From the NCBI RefSeq assembly GCF_022844445.1, contig NZ_JALHLS010000001.1, positions 248,001 to 312,000 of the forward strand: 64,000 nt of DNA, given 5' to 3'. This stretch comes from Hyphomonas sp. (GTDB taxonomy: Bacteria > Pseudomonadota > Alphaproteobacteria > Caulobacterales > Hyphomonadaceae). Positions 27,830 through 34,799 of this stretch are shown here, piece after piece (position 1 is the stretch's first letter; the number at the start of each line of letters is the position of its first letter). Under the pieces are notes generated by a model. That model saw only the letters and a program-made list of their open reading frames with translations. It was not told the origin of the DNA and did not search any database. Position numbers and translations under genes: made by a program.

Positions 27830-28084
27830 CTATTTGACCGGCAGGTGTTTCTGCAGGAAGGCCGCAGGTGCGGCGGCTTTCTTCAGCGCGACCTCGATCC
27901 GCTCCGACTGCTCTATCGGCACAACCTCGTCGTCCTTGCCGTGAACCCGCAGAACCGGGAAAACGAACCGGTCTGCGATCAGTGCCGGCGAGACCGATTC
28001 CAAATCCGCCCCGTCTTGCTGCGGATGGCCGATGCTCGCAGCCAAGGCCACGTCATTGACAGGATACGGGACCGGATTCGGAGG
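27830..28084 (-). pseudogene. C-terminal remnant of an S9 family (prolyl oligopeptidase-type) peptidase
   Basis: About 73-84 codons remain. The readable part holds SPALIADRFVFPVLRVHGKDDEVVPIEQSE, the Asp-bearing strand and loop typical of the end of the S9 catalytic domain, then VALKKA and a short tail ending at TAG. The catalytic Ser region, the propeller and most of the hydrolase domain are absent, an in-frame TGA lies at 28085-28087, and the next gene begins 35 bp upstream. The final His motif is also missing. It is best read as a deletion relic; a real small protein starting with GTG at 28051 is less likely. Confidence 0.75.
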
Positions 28085-28119
28085 TCAATTGCAGATAGTG
28101 GGAGCGGCTACCCGCCGCC

Positions 28120-29106
28120 TCAGAGGATGGCCGGGATCACACGATCGGGCGGACGGTGGCCGTCGGCGAAGGTCTTGATGTTGATGATGACCTTCTCGCC
28201 CATCTCGGTGCGTCCTTCGATGGTGGACGAGCCCATGTGGGGCAGCAGAAGTACATTCGGCAAGCCGAGCAGGTCTGGGTTCACCGACGGCTCGCGCTCG
28301 AACACGTCGAGCCCTGCGCCCGCGAGCTTACCACCGCGAATGGCACGCGCCAGCGCGGCCTCGTCGATCACTTCACCGCGTGCCGTGTTGATGATGTAGG
28401 CCTCCGGCTTCATCAGCGCGAGACGGCGGGCATTGATCAGGTGGAACGTGGCCGGCGTGTGCGGGCAGTTGACCGAGACAATGTCCATCCGCGCGAGCAT
28501 CTGGTCGAGCGAATCCCAGTAGGTCGCCTCGAGGCCTTCTTCGATGCGCGGGCCGACCGGCTTGCGGTTGTGATAGTGGATCTGCATGCCGAACGCCTTG
28601 GCGCGGCGGGCAACGGCCTGGCCGATTCGGCCCATGCCGATGATGCCCAGACGCTTGCCGGAAAGGCGGCGTCCCATCATCCAGGTCGGCGTCCAGCCAT
28701 CGAACTTGCCGCTCTCCATGATCTGCACGCCTTCATGCAGGCGGCGCGGCACTGCCAAGATCAGCGCCATGGCGACGTCCGCCGTGTCATCCGTCAGCAC
28801 GCCCGGCGTGTTGGTCACGGTGATGCCGCGCTGCACGGCGCTGGCGACATCAATGTTATCCACCCCTGCCCCGAACTGGGCGATCAATCGCAGCTGCTGG
28901 CCAGCCCGGGCCATCAGGCGCCCGTCGATCCGGTCTGTCACGGTCGGCACCAGCACATCTGCCGTCTGCATCGCCTCGGCGAGCTGCTCGGTGGTCAGCG
29001 GGGTGTCAGCCTCGTTCAATCGGGCGTCGAACAGCTCTTTCATCCGCAATTCCACCGGGGCCGGCAGCTTGCGGGTGACGACGACTTTCAGCTTCGATGC
29101 CGGCAT
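28120..29106 (-). CDS. D-isomer specific 2-hydroxyacid dehydrogenase (glyoxylate/hydroxypyruvate reductase type)
   Basis: From the ATG at 29106 the enzyme has 328 residues. The N-terminal catalytic part has LIAQFGAGVDNIDV and NTPGVLTDDTADVAMALIL. The Rossmann motif is LGIIGMGRIGQAVARRAKAFGM, and the catalytic Arg, Glu and His lie in NTARGEV, FEREPSVN and LLPHMGSST. This fits the GyaR/glycerate dehydrogenase group that reduces glyoxylate or hydroxypyruvate. The ten extra residues of the track's start at 29136 are possible. It is divergent from the SH3-like gene across 137 bp. Confidence 0.9.
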   Translation of the reverse strand: MPASKLKVVVTRKLPAPVELRMKELFDARLNEADTPLTTEQLAEAMQTADVLVPTVTDRIDGRLMARAGQQLRLIAQFGAGVDNIDVASAVQRGITVTNTPGVLTDDTADVAMALILAVPRRLHEGVQIMESGKFDGWTPTWMMGRRLSGKRLGIIGMGRIGQAVARRAKAFGMQIHYHNRKPVGPRIEEGLEATYWDSLDQMLARMDIVSVNCPHTPATFHLINARRLALMKPEAYIINTARGEVIDEAALARAIRGGKLAGAGLDVFEREPSVNPDLLGLPNVLLLPHMGSSTIEGRTEMGEKVIINIKTFADGHRPPDRVIPAIL

Positions 29107-29243
29107 GGGACTCCCGTAGATCTTTCTTATTGTCATTGCCGCTTACCAGAGCATCTGCGCCGCGCCAATGACCCGCTGTTTTACCTCGGATTCATGTAGG
29201 GCGTAGTAGAGGTTCGTCTTCCAGAATTTCAGGATCGCTGCAC

Positions 29244-29747
29244 ATGAAACGGGCAGTTCTTGCACTCGCCGTGCTGTTGGCCGGCCCGTCCCTGCCTTTC
29301 GCCTCGGCCGAGGGTCAGGAAGAGGTTCAGATCAGCCGGTTTTCGGGCAAGCCCGTGCCGCGTTTCGAGACCCTGCGGCATGAGAAGGTCAACGGCCGAG
29401 TCGGCCCCAGCAAGGACCATAAGGTCCAGTGGGAGTATAAGCGCCGCGGCCTGCCGATGCTGATCCTCAAGGAGAGTGGCGACTGGCGCTATGTGCGCGA
29501 CCCGCAGGGCGACGAGGTCTGGATCGAGCGCACCCAGCTGGCGGCCCAGCAGAACGCCGTTGCGTTGGCGGATTTCGTGCTGAAGGCCGGGCGGGCGTCC
29601 GACAGCGCCGATGTCGCCACGGTTTCCGAAGGCGCGCTGCTGGAGCTTGGCACCTGCGATGCCAGCATGTGCCAGGTCACCGCCGGCGGCTTTCGTGGCT
29701 GGGCGCCGCGCCGCCAGCTCTGGGGGGCCACCGCGACAAAAGGTTGA
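29244..29747 (+). CDS. Exported SH3-like domain protein (DUF1058/SH3_4)
   Basis: The 167-residue product has a cleavable signal peptide (ends about LPFASA) and two bacterial SH3-like copies. The first is around NGRVGPSKDHKVQWEYKRRGLPMLIL with WRYVRDPQGDEVWIERTQL. The second spans the SEGALLELGTCDASMCQVTAGGFRGWAPRRQLWG stretch with a Cys pair. Such proteins are periplasmic and may bind peptidoglycan or other proteins. The function is unassigned. The fabA gene follows 53 bp downstream on the same strand. Confidence 0.85.
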   Translation: MKRAVLALAVLLAGPSLPFASAEGQEEVQISRFSGKPVPRFETLRHEKVNGRVGPSKDHKVQWEYKRRGLPMLILKESGDWRYVRDPQGDEVWIERTQLAAQQNAVALADFVLKAGRASDSADVATVSEGALLELGTCDASMCQVTAGGFRGWAPRRQLWGATATKG

Positions 29748-29800
29748 CTTTGATCCCGGCACCGGGTGGGAAGGCGCCTGACTTCTGAGCCTTTCACAGG

Positions 29801-30346
29801 ATGCCGCCCATGTCCGGTCCCCACGATTTCCACACGCCCAAATCGTCCTACACCAAGGAAGATCTGCTCCAGTCCGGCAAGGGTGGCTATTTCGGCCCCG
29901 GCAACGCGCAGCTCCCCGAGCCGCCGATGCTGATGATGGACCGGATCACCGAGATCAGCGTCGATGGCGGCCCGTTCGGCAAGGGCCACGTTGTCGGCGA
30001 ACTCGATATACATCCGGACCTCTGGTTCTTCAAATGCCACTTCCCGGGCGACCCCGTGATGCCCGGCTGCCTCGGCCTCGACGCGATGTGGCAGGCCGTG
30101 GGCTACTGGCTCGGCTGGTCGGGCAGCCCCGGCAAGGGCCGGGCGCTGGGCGTAGGCGAAGTGAAGTTCACCGGCGAGATCACGCCGGACAAGAAACTCG
30201 TGCGCTACGAGATCGACATCAAGCGTGTGCGCCGTGGCAAGCTTAACCTCGGCATTGCCGACGGTCGCGTCTATGTCGACGGCGAGCATGTCTACACCGC
30301 CCTCGATATGAAAGTCGGCCTCAAGAACCTCGAAGCCGAGGGCTGA
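29801..30346 (+). CDS. fabA: 3-hydroxydecanoyl-ACP dehydratase/isomerase
   Basis: FabA dehydrates 3-hydroxydecanoyl-ACP and isomerises trans-2- to cis-3-decenoyl-ACP, the branch point of unsaturated fatty acid synthesis. The 181-residue protein has the SYTKEDLL start block and the active-site stretch [20 protein letters not shown] with the catalytic His and Asp. An alternative ATG at 29810 has AGGA at better spacing. Normally fabB follows; here a 308-bp gap leads to fabI, so the partner ketosynthase must be encoded elsewhere. Confidence 0.95.
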   Translation: MPPMSGPHDFHTPKSSYTKEDLLQSGKGGYFGPGNAQLPEPPMLMMDRITEISVDGGPFGKGHVVGELDIHPDLWFFKCHFPGDPVMPGCLGLDAMWQAVGYWLGWSGSPGKGRALGVGEVKFTGEITPDKKLVRYEIDIKRVRRGKLNLGIADGRVYVDGEHVYTALDMKVGLKNLEAEG

Positions 30347-30439
30347 GCCCGGCCAAAAGCCGTCCACAAAGCGGCGTGCCGATCGCCCTGATCGTTGGAC
30401 GCAACTCGCCTTTGAGGCGAATTTCAACCGCGTGCGGGA

Positions 30440-30520
30440 TCAGGTGCCGGGGATGGCCAGCGACCAGGCCGGCTCGAGAAAGATCGCGATGATCACGAAG
30501 AGGGCGATGGCGAGGCGCAT
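30440..30520 (-). CDS. Possible 26-residue membrane micro-ORF
   Basis: In the 308-bp gap between fabA and fabI the only coding-like item is a minus-strand frame reading MRLAIALFVIIAIFLEPAWSL and ending TGA at 30440. It encodes one hydrophobic helix. The ribosome site is weak (GGACGACGTC before ATG), and the frame stays open upstream without another start, so it could be a small membrane protein or the relic of a longer gene. The rest of the gap (30347-30439 and 30521-30654) shows no gene to me. Confidence 0.25.
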   Translation of the reverse strand: MRLAIALFVIIAIFLEPAWSLAIPGT

Positions 30521-30654
30521 GACGTCGTCCGGAAAGCTGGCGGGCGGGCCGCCCGGTTCGCGGGTGTATTTGCAGGAAACATGCCGGAAACTTGACGCGC
30601 CCCGCAGGCCCGCCTAGCCCAAACCGTATAGCAAAAACTTCGAGGGAGCCTGCG

Positions 30655-31473
30655 ATGGCCGATGAGTGGAACATGCCCAAGGGCGACCTGATGAAGGGCA
30701 AGCGCGGCGTCGTGATGGGCGTTGCGAACCAGAACTCGATCGCCTGGGGCATTGCCAGCCAGCTCGCCGCGCAGGGCGCCGAGATCGCCTTCACCTATCA
30801 GGGCGAAAACCTCGAGCGCCGCGTGCGCCCGCTGGTCGAATCAATCGGCATGGACACGATGATCTCTGCCGACGTGACGGATGACGCCTCGATGGACGCC
30901 GCCTTTGCCGCCATCAAGGCAAAGTGGGGCAAGATCGATTTTCTCGTTCACTCCATCGCCTTTGCCGGCAAGGACGAGCTCCAGGGCTCGATGGTGGCGA
31001 ATACCACTCGCGAGGGCTTCCGCCGCGCGATGGATATCTCCGTGTACAGCTTTATCGACTGCGCGCGCCGCGCCTCGGATATCATGCCGGATGGCGGCTC
31101 GATCATCTGCATGACCTATCTCGGCGCCGAGCGCACCGTGCCGTCCTACAACGTGATGGGCGTCGCCAAGGCCGCGCTGGAAGCCTCTACACGCTACGCC
31201 GCGCGCGACCTTGGCCCGAAGGGCATCCGCGTCAACGCGATCTCGGCCGGCGCCATGCGCACGCTGTCGCTCGCCGGCATCAAGGGTGGCAAGAGCCTGA
31301 TGGGCACGGGGCGCAACTGGTCGCTGCTGAAGGAAGATACCAGCATGGAAGGCGTCGCGGGCTGCGCGCTCTACCTCCTCTCCCCGCTCGGCCGCTCCAT
31401 CGCGGGCGAAGTGATCCACGTCGATGCCGGTTTCCACGTGGTGGGCGTGCCGGATGCGGGCGAAGAGGAATAG
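30655..31473 (+). CDS. fabI: Enoyl-ACP reductase (NADH), FabI type
   Basis: FabI catalyses the last reduction of each fatty acid elongation cycle. The 272-residue SDR-fold protein has the modified nucleotide motif GVANQNSIAWGIA, FLVHSIAF, the YNVMGVAKAALEA stretch with the Tyr-x6-Lys pair, and RVNAISAGAMRTLSLAGI. The ATG at 30655 gives the usual short N-terminus; the longer frame in the track has no support. FabI is the target of triclosan-type inhibitors. The fabA-fabI neighbourhood is conserved in alphaproteobacteria, usually with fabB in between. Confidence 0.92.
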   Translation: MADEWNMPKGDLMKGKRGVVMGVANQNSIAWGIASQLAAQGAEIAFTYQGENLERRVRPLVESIGMDTMISADVTDDASMDAAFAAIKAKWGKIDFLVHSIAFAGKDELQGSMVANTTREGFRRAMDISVYSFIDCARRASDIMPDGGSIICMTYLGAERTVPSYNVMGVAKAALEASTRYAARDLGPKGIRVNAISAGAMRTLSLAGIKGGKSLMGTGRNWSLLKEDTSMEGVAGCALYLLSPLGRSIAGEVIHVDAGFHVVGVPDAGEEE

Positions 31474-31492
31474 TCCTCCGCCTGCTCACAGC

Positions 31493-31660
31493 TTGACATC
31501 ACTTCGCGGAGTCCCGAAATTCAGCGCTCCGCGAGGTGAATATGCGTTCTACCCTGTCCGAGTCCCGCTGAAGGGCCTGCCGTTCCCGCACGGATGATCC
31601 GTGCAAGGCAGGCCGGCAAGAGCGAACCCCTGGCACGCGCTGCGTGCCGGTTACGTTTTT
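31493..31660 (+). ncRNA. Structured RNA candidate / leader upstream of yjhX
   Basis: The 235 bp between fabI and yjhX hold no gene but much structure. TTGACA at 31493 with a weak GAAATT 17 nt on could be a promoter, overlapped by the inverted repeat CGCGGAG-N15-CTCCGCG (31505-31533). A nested hairpin follows at 31574-31614 (8-bp outer stem GGCCTGCC/GGCAGGCC, 7-bp inner stem GCACGGA/TCCGTGC), then a 7-bp stem GGCACGC/GCGTGCC (31632-31648) and T5 at 31656. It may be a small RNA or an mRNA leader. I know no matching family. Confidence 0.4.
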
Positions 31661-31708
31661 GTGCGTCCCTTCCTCCGCGGCGGGGCGCGGCATCGGACAC
31701 TTACTCCA

Positions 31709-31966
31709 ATGGACATCTCACGCGCCGAACAGCGCATCCTCCACCTGCTCGCGCAAGGCGGGCGGATTGAACTCATTCGCGACGACAACAAAAAGCTCGC
31801 GGACGTTCATTGCTACACCCGCGACGGCTGGCGACTTGCCGGCCTCGACATGGACCTCTTCCGCAAGCTGAAGCGGCGGCGCACCATCGCCTCGCAGGGC
31901 GGCAAGCCCTACCGCATCACGCGGCGCGGCCTGCAACTCGTCCGGTCGCAACCGGACAATTGCTAA
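31709..31966 (+). CDS. yjhX: YjhX family protein (UPF0386)
   Basis: The 85-residue protein matches the YjhX pattern from start to end: MDISRAEQRILHLLAQGGRI, then DVHCYTRDGW, LFRKLKRRRTI and PYRITRRGLQLVRSQ. The fold looks like a small winged helix. In E. coli YjhX has been proposed as the toxin of a YjhX-YjhQ pair; no acetyltransferase-type YjhQ gene is adjacent here. The ATG at 31709 gives the family-standard N-terminus. A structured leader region lies directly upstream. Confidence 0.87.
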   Translation: MDISRAEQRILHLLAQGGRIELIRDDNKKLADVHCYTRDGWRLAGLDMDLFRKLKRRRTIASQGGKPYRITRRGLQLVRSQPDNC

Positions 31967-32035
31967 AGACGGCCCTCTTGCCTCCCTGCCGGTTTTGGCG
32001 GACGCTTCTGTCCAGCGCTGGCGGGGAGGCATTTC

Positions 32036-32806
32036 ATGTACCGGGTAACCGCGCGCCTCAGCGCCCCTTTCCTCGGCCTCGCACTGCTGATGCCGGGCTG
32101 CGCCTCGGCGCCCGCGGCGCCCCGTCTCGTGGACGCCTCCGGCCAGTTATGCCCGGGCGCCGGAACGTTCGATGTGACCAAGATCAAGACCGCGAACACT
32201 GCCGAGACCGCCGAGCGCGCCGCCTGGATCACCCAGTATACCGCCATCACGCCCCTGCCGCCCGGCGCGGAGGCCGCAGAGACGCGAATTCGTGTGCGCG
32301 TGCCGCCAACCGGGATGTGGGGGCAGGATTCGCGCGTCACGCTCTGGAAAGTTGCCGGTGGCGCCTGGCAGATCGCGACCGACAACAAGGGCCCGCCCTC
32401 TCCGCCGCCGCCACCTCCCCCACCGCCGCCGGTGGACGCGAACGGCAACCGCCTTCCCGGCTTCGAGAACTGGCAGCCCTCGCCGCCGCCACTACCACCG
32501 CCGCCCTATCTCACCTCGGCGCTCGCGCCCGAGATCGCGGCGGAACTCGACACCGCGCTCGCCGATCCCTGTTTCGTCAACGGGCCGGACAGCCTGCCCT
32601 ATTTAGTGCCGTATGGGCGGGCGGACGAGGATGGCCGCGATGTCTGGCTCTGCCCGCCGGACTCCGCCACGTACATGGCCGAGGTAAAGCAGCCGGGCCT
32701 GCCGACGCGCTATATCTCCCATGCCTGCTATATGGACTTCGCTGTCTCGACGCTCCTGACACGGATGACCTACCTGAAGGCCGCGCCCGCCTCAGCAAGC
32801 GATTAG
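32036..32806 (+). CDS. Proline-rich lipoprotein of unknown function
   Basis: The 256-residue product has a lipoprotein signal (lipobox MPGC) and a good GGGGAGG ribosome site. An N-terminal domain (about residues 28-125) ends in VTLWKVAGGAWQIATDNKG, then two polyproline stretches flank a short spacer (about 122-160). The C-terminal 95 residues contain four cysteines that could pair (DPCFVNG, WLCPP, HACYMD). I recognise no family. It is followed 5 nt later by a decayed GFA gene. Confidence 0.75.
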   Translation: MYRVTARLSAPFLGLALLMPGCASAPAAPRLVDASGQLCPGAGTFDVTKIKTANTAETAERAAWITQYTAITPLPPGAEAAETRIRVRVPPTGMWGQDSRVTLWKVAGGAWQIATDNKGPPSPPPPPPPPPPVDANGNRLPGFENWQPSPPPLPPPPYLTSALAPEIAAELDTALADPCFVNGPDSLPYLVPYGRADEDGRDVWLCPPDSATYMAEVKQPGLPTRYISHACYMDFAVSTLLTRMTYLKAAPASASD

Positions 32807-32810
32807 CACC

Positions 32811-33074
32811 GTGACTACCCGCACCGCCATCTGCCGGTGCGGCCAACTTCAAGCCACTTGCCGGGGCGAGCCGGTACGCGTCTCGGTCTGCCTTTGCCCC
32901 GCTTGTCAGCGGCGCACTTGCCGCTTTTGTCCCGTATCCGGATCAACGGTTGCCTGAACAATCGAAGGCTGGTCGGGCGTCACCGCCATTCCCCACGGCG
33001 CCATAGCGGGAACGGAAATGCCGGCCCCCGGCTCTTCCGGGTACGAAGGCCGCCGCCATGCCTGGGTGGATATC
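32811..33074 (+). pseudogene. Decayed GFA family gene
   Basis: The GTG at 32811 opens a GFA-type N-terminus (AICRCGQLQATCRGEPVRVSVC, then CPACQRRT). The same frame then jumps straight to the later GFA block RFCPVSGSTV, meets a TGA at 32955, and beyond it continues as TIEGWSGVTAIPHGAIAG, MPAPGSSGYEGRRHAWVD, which is the GFA C-terminus. About 40 middle residues are deleted in frame, and the stop replaces the usual YW after GSTV. The cysteine normally found in the RFCPxCGST block is a Ser here. An intact GFA gene is at 18.7 kb. Confidence 0.82.
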
Positions 33075-33133
33075 CTCCGCGAGGTCGCGCTCAACCTCCG
33101 ACAGCGCGGCGCGAAACACGGGACTCAACCTGC

Positions 33134-33955
33134 TCAGTTCTCGAGCGTCACCGCCGGGCCCAGAAACCTGATCCAGTAGAACGAGAGCGGATCGTCCCCC
33201 GGCTGGGTCGCGTAGGCGGCGAGGCGCGCGTCACCCGTGCGCGCGGGCAAATGTGCCTCCGGGATCGGCTCACCCGCCTCCGTGACCAGATCAAACCGAA
33301 CAAAGGACCAGCCCTGGAGGCCGTGTGGCGCGCGTAGCGAATCATCCGCCGAGAGGCGCAGTGGCGCAGCTTCCGGCAGCGTGCCCGATAGCCGCAGGAA
33401 TACCTGAGTGACCCAGACGCCGCCCTTCGTGCGCACCACGCCGAATGCAACATGCGTTGCCTTCGGGTGCAGGATGTTTGCCCGGTGGCCGGGGCTGTCC
33501 ATGAGGTTGCGGTGCAGGCGCCTGAGCGCAAAGTCCGGGTCCATACGGCCGGTGGACTTCGACACGGTCGCAACATTCTCGGCGGAGAAATCGGCGAGCG
33601 CCGTGCGGTCGAGGGCGGCGATCCGGTCCGGTCCGTCGCGCCCGTCCGGGCCCTGATGGCCGAAGAAGACGTTGTAGGCCATGTCGAGGCTGTGGAAGCG
33701 GGCCGCCGCACGCAGGGCCGGCCGCGTTTCGAGCGGCGGCAGGCCCTCGTCCAGGCGCGCCGCGTTAACCAGTTTCAGGAAGCCGGCTTCCAGGTCCTCG
33801 TCGAAGGCATAGCCCTCGGGCGGCATGGCGAGACAGGCCCCTGCCTCTTCGACATAGCCCGCCACATCGCCCGGCCGTTCCGTCGTGCGCACATCACAGG
33901 CGTAGGCGGGAACGCCCACGAGAACCATGAGGACAAGAAGCAACAGGCCGCGCAT
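33134..33955 (-). CDS. Exported CAP (SCP/PR1) domain protein
   Basis: From the ATG at 33955 the protein has 273 residues with a signal peptide ending near AYAC. The CAP domain spans about residues 55-180: LVNAARLDEGLPPLETRPAL, ARFHSLDMAYNVFFGHQGPDG with the conserved His, FSAENVA, and SPGHRANILHPKATHVAFG with the second His. A beta-rich C-terminal region of about 80 residues follows. Bacterial CAP proteins are secreted; proposed roles include protease or wall binding, none proven. An alternative TTG start at 33964 is in the track. Confidence 0.87.
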   Translation of the reverse strand: MRGLLLLVLMVLVGVPAYACDVRTTERPGDVAGYVEEAGACLAMPPEGYAFDEDLEAGFLKLVNAARLDEGLPPLETRPALRAAARFHSLDMAYNVFFGHQGPDGRDGPDRIAALDRTALADFSAENVATVSKSTGRMDPDFALRRLHRNLMDSPGHRANILHPKATHVAFGVVRTKGGVWVTQVFLRLSGTLPEAAPLRLSADDSLRAPHGLQGWSFVRFDLVTEAGEPIPEAHLPARTGDARLAAYATQPGDDPLSFYWIRFLGPAVTLEN

Positions 33956-34014
33956 GCTGGCCAATTGCTAGCATGACTCGAGGCGCCCTTCACAGGGCCG
34001 CGTTGCACAGGGTG

Positions 34015-34701
34015 TCAGATCGCGCCGGCCGTCTGCAGCCGCGTCAGCACCGGCGCCATCATCCGGTCGATCGCCTCGGCCGAGGGCTTCACATCGCCGT
34101 AGGCCGGCACGCCTTCGTCCGCGATCACGAGATCGGCCTCGAACATGGCTGGATAGGTGAAGCGGTAATGCGCCGCGCGCACGGTTGACATGTACTGCAG
34201 CAGCACGGAATCCACCGACCGTCCGCGCTCGATCACATCGCGCCGGATGCGGCGCGCGAGACGCAGGTCGTCTGGCGTATCGACATAGACTGACAGGTCA
34301 ATCAGCGAGCGGATCTTCGGCATCGACAAAGCGTGGATGCCTTCCAGGATCAGCACCGGCGCGGACTCAATCCGGCGCGTCTTCTTCGAGCGGTCATGCT
34401 TTTCGTAGTCATAGATCGGCTGGTCCACCGCTTCGCCCGCCTTTAGCGCGCGCAGGTCCGAGACGAGGTGATCCACCTCTTTCGATTTCGGGTCGTCATA
34501 ATTGATGCCGGCCACCAGGGCATGGCGCTCAGCATCGGTCTTCGGCGCGCCGTAATAGCTCATCGGATGGTAATAGGCGTCCTCGCCGAACATCACCGCC
34601 TTGCCGGGCCCCAGCCGCTCCAGCAGCGCCACCGCCAGCGTCGACTTGCCGGACCCCGAGCCCCCGGACATCGCGATCAGGAATGATCTCTTCTTCGACA
34701 T
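34015..34701 (-). CDS. udk: Uridine kinase
   Basis: This P-loop kinase of 228 residues phosphorylates uridine or cytidine in pyrimidine salvage. The Walker A motif GGSGSGKST sits at residues 13-21, followed by GEDAYYHPM, the INYDDP substrate block, QPIYDYEKHDR and the LEGIHAL strand, then RLARRIRRDVIERGRS in the lid. It lies downstream of pnp on the minus strand behind a terminator, so it probably has its own promoter. Confidence 0.9.
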   Translation of the reverse strand: MSKKRSFLIAMSGGSGSGKSTLAVALLERLGPGKAVMFGEDAYYHPMSYYGAPKTDAERHALVAGINYDDPKSKEVDHLVSDLRALKAGEAVDQPIYDYEKHDRSKKTRRIESAPVLILEGIHALSMPKIRSLIDLSVYVDTPDDLRLARRIRRDVIERGRSVDSVLLQYMSTVRAAHYRFTYPAMFEADLVIADEGVPAYGDVKPSAEAIDRMMAPVLTRLQTAGAI

Positions 34702-34743
34702 GACAAACGCCTTTTAGTCCCCAAACACGCTTTCCTTCCCATG

Positions 34744-34774
34744 AAAAAGGGCCGCCCCACAAGGAGCGGCCCTT
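34744..34774 (-). terminator. Intrinsic terminator of pnp
   Basis: On the minus strand AAGGGCCGC pairs with GCGGCCCTT around a 10-nt loop, followed by TTTC, 26 bp after the pnp stop. Position and orientation fit the end of the rpsO-pnp transcript. Confidence 0.85.
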
Positions 34775-34799
34775 CCTCAATTTCAGAAGTGCGGGGCGA

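Noticed and set aside
30321-30794. 157-codon minus-strand ORF across the fabA-fabI gap
   Set aside because: It overlaps the ends of both fab genes, is Arg/Pro-rich and shows no trace of fabB or any domain.
31601-31708. Longer yjhX reading frame starting at 31601
   Set aside because: The added residues lie over the hairpins and are unlike YjhX proteins; the ATG at 31709 gives the family N-terminus.
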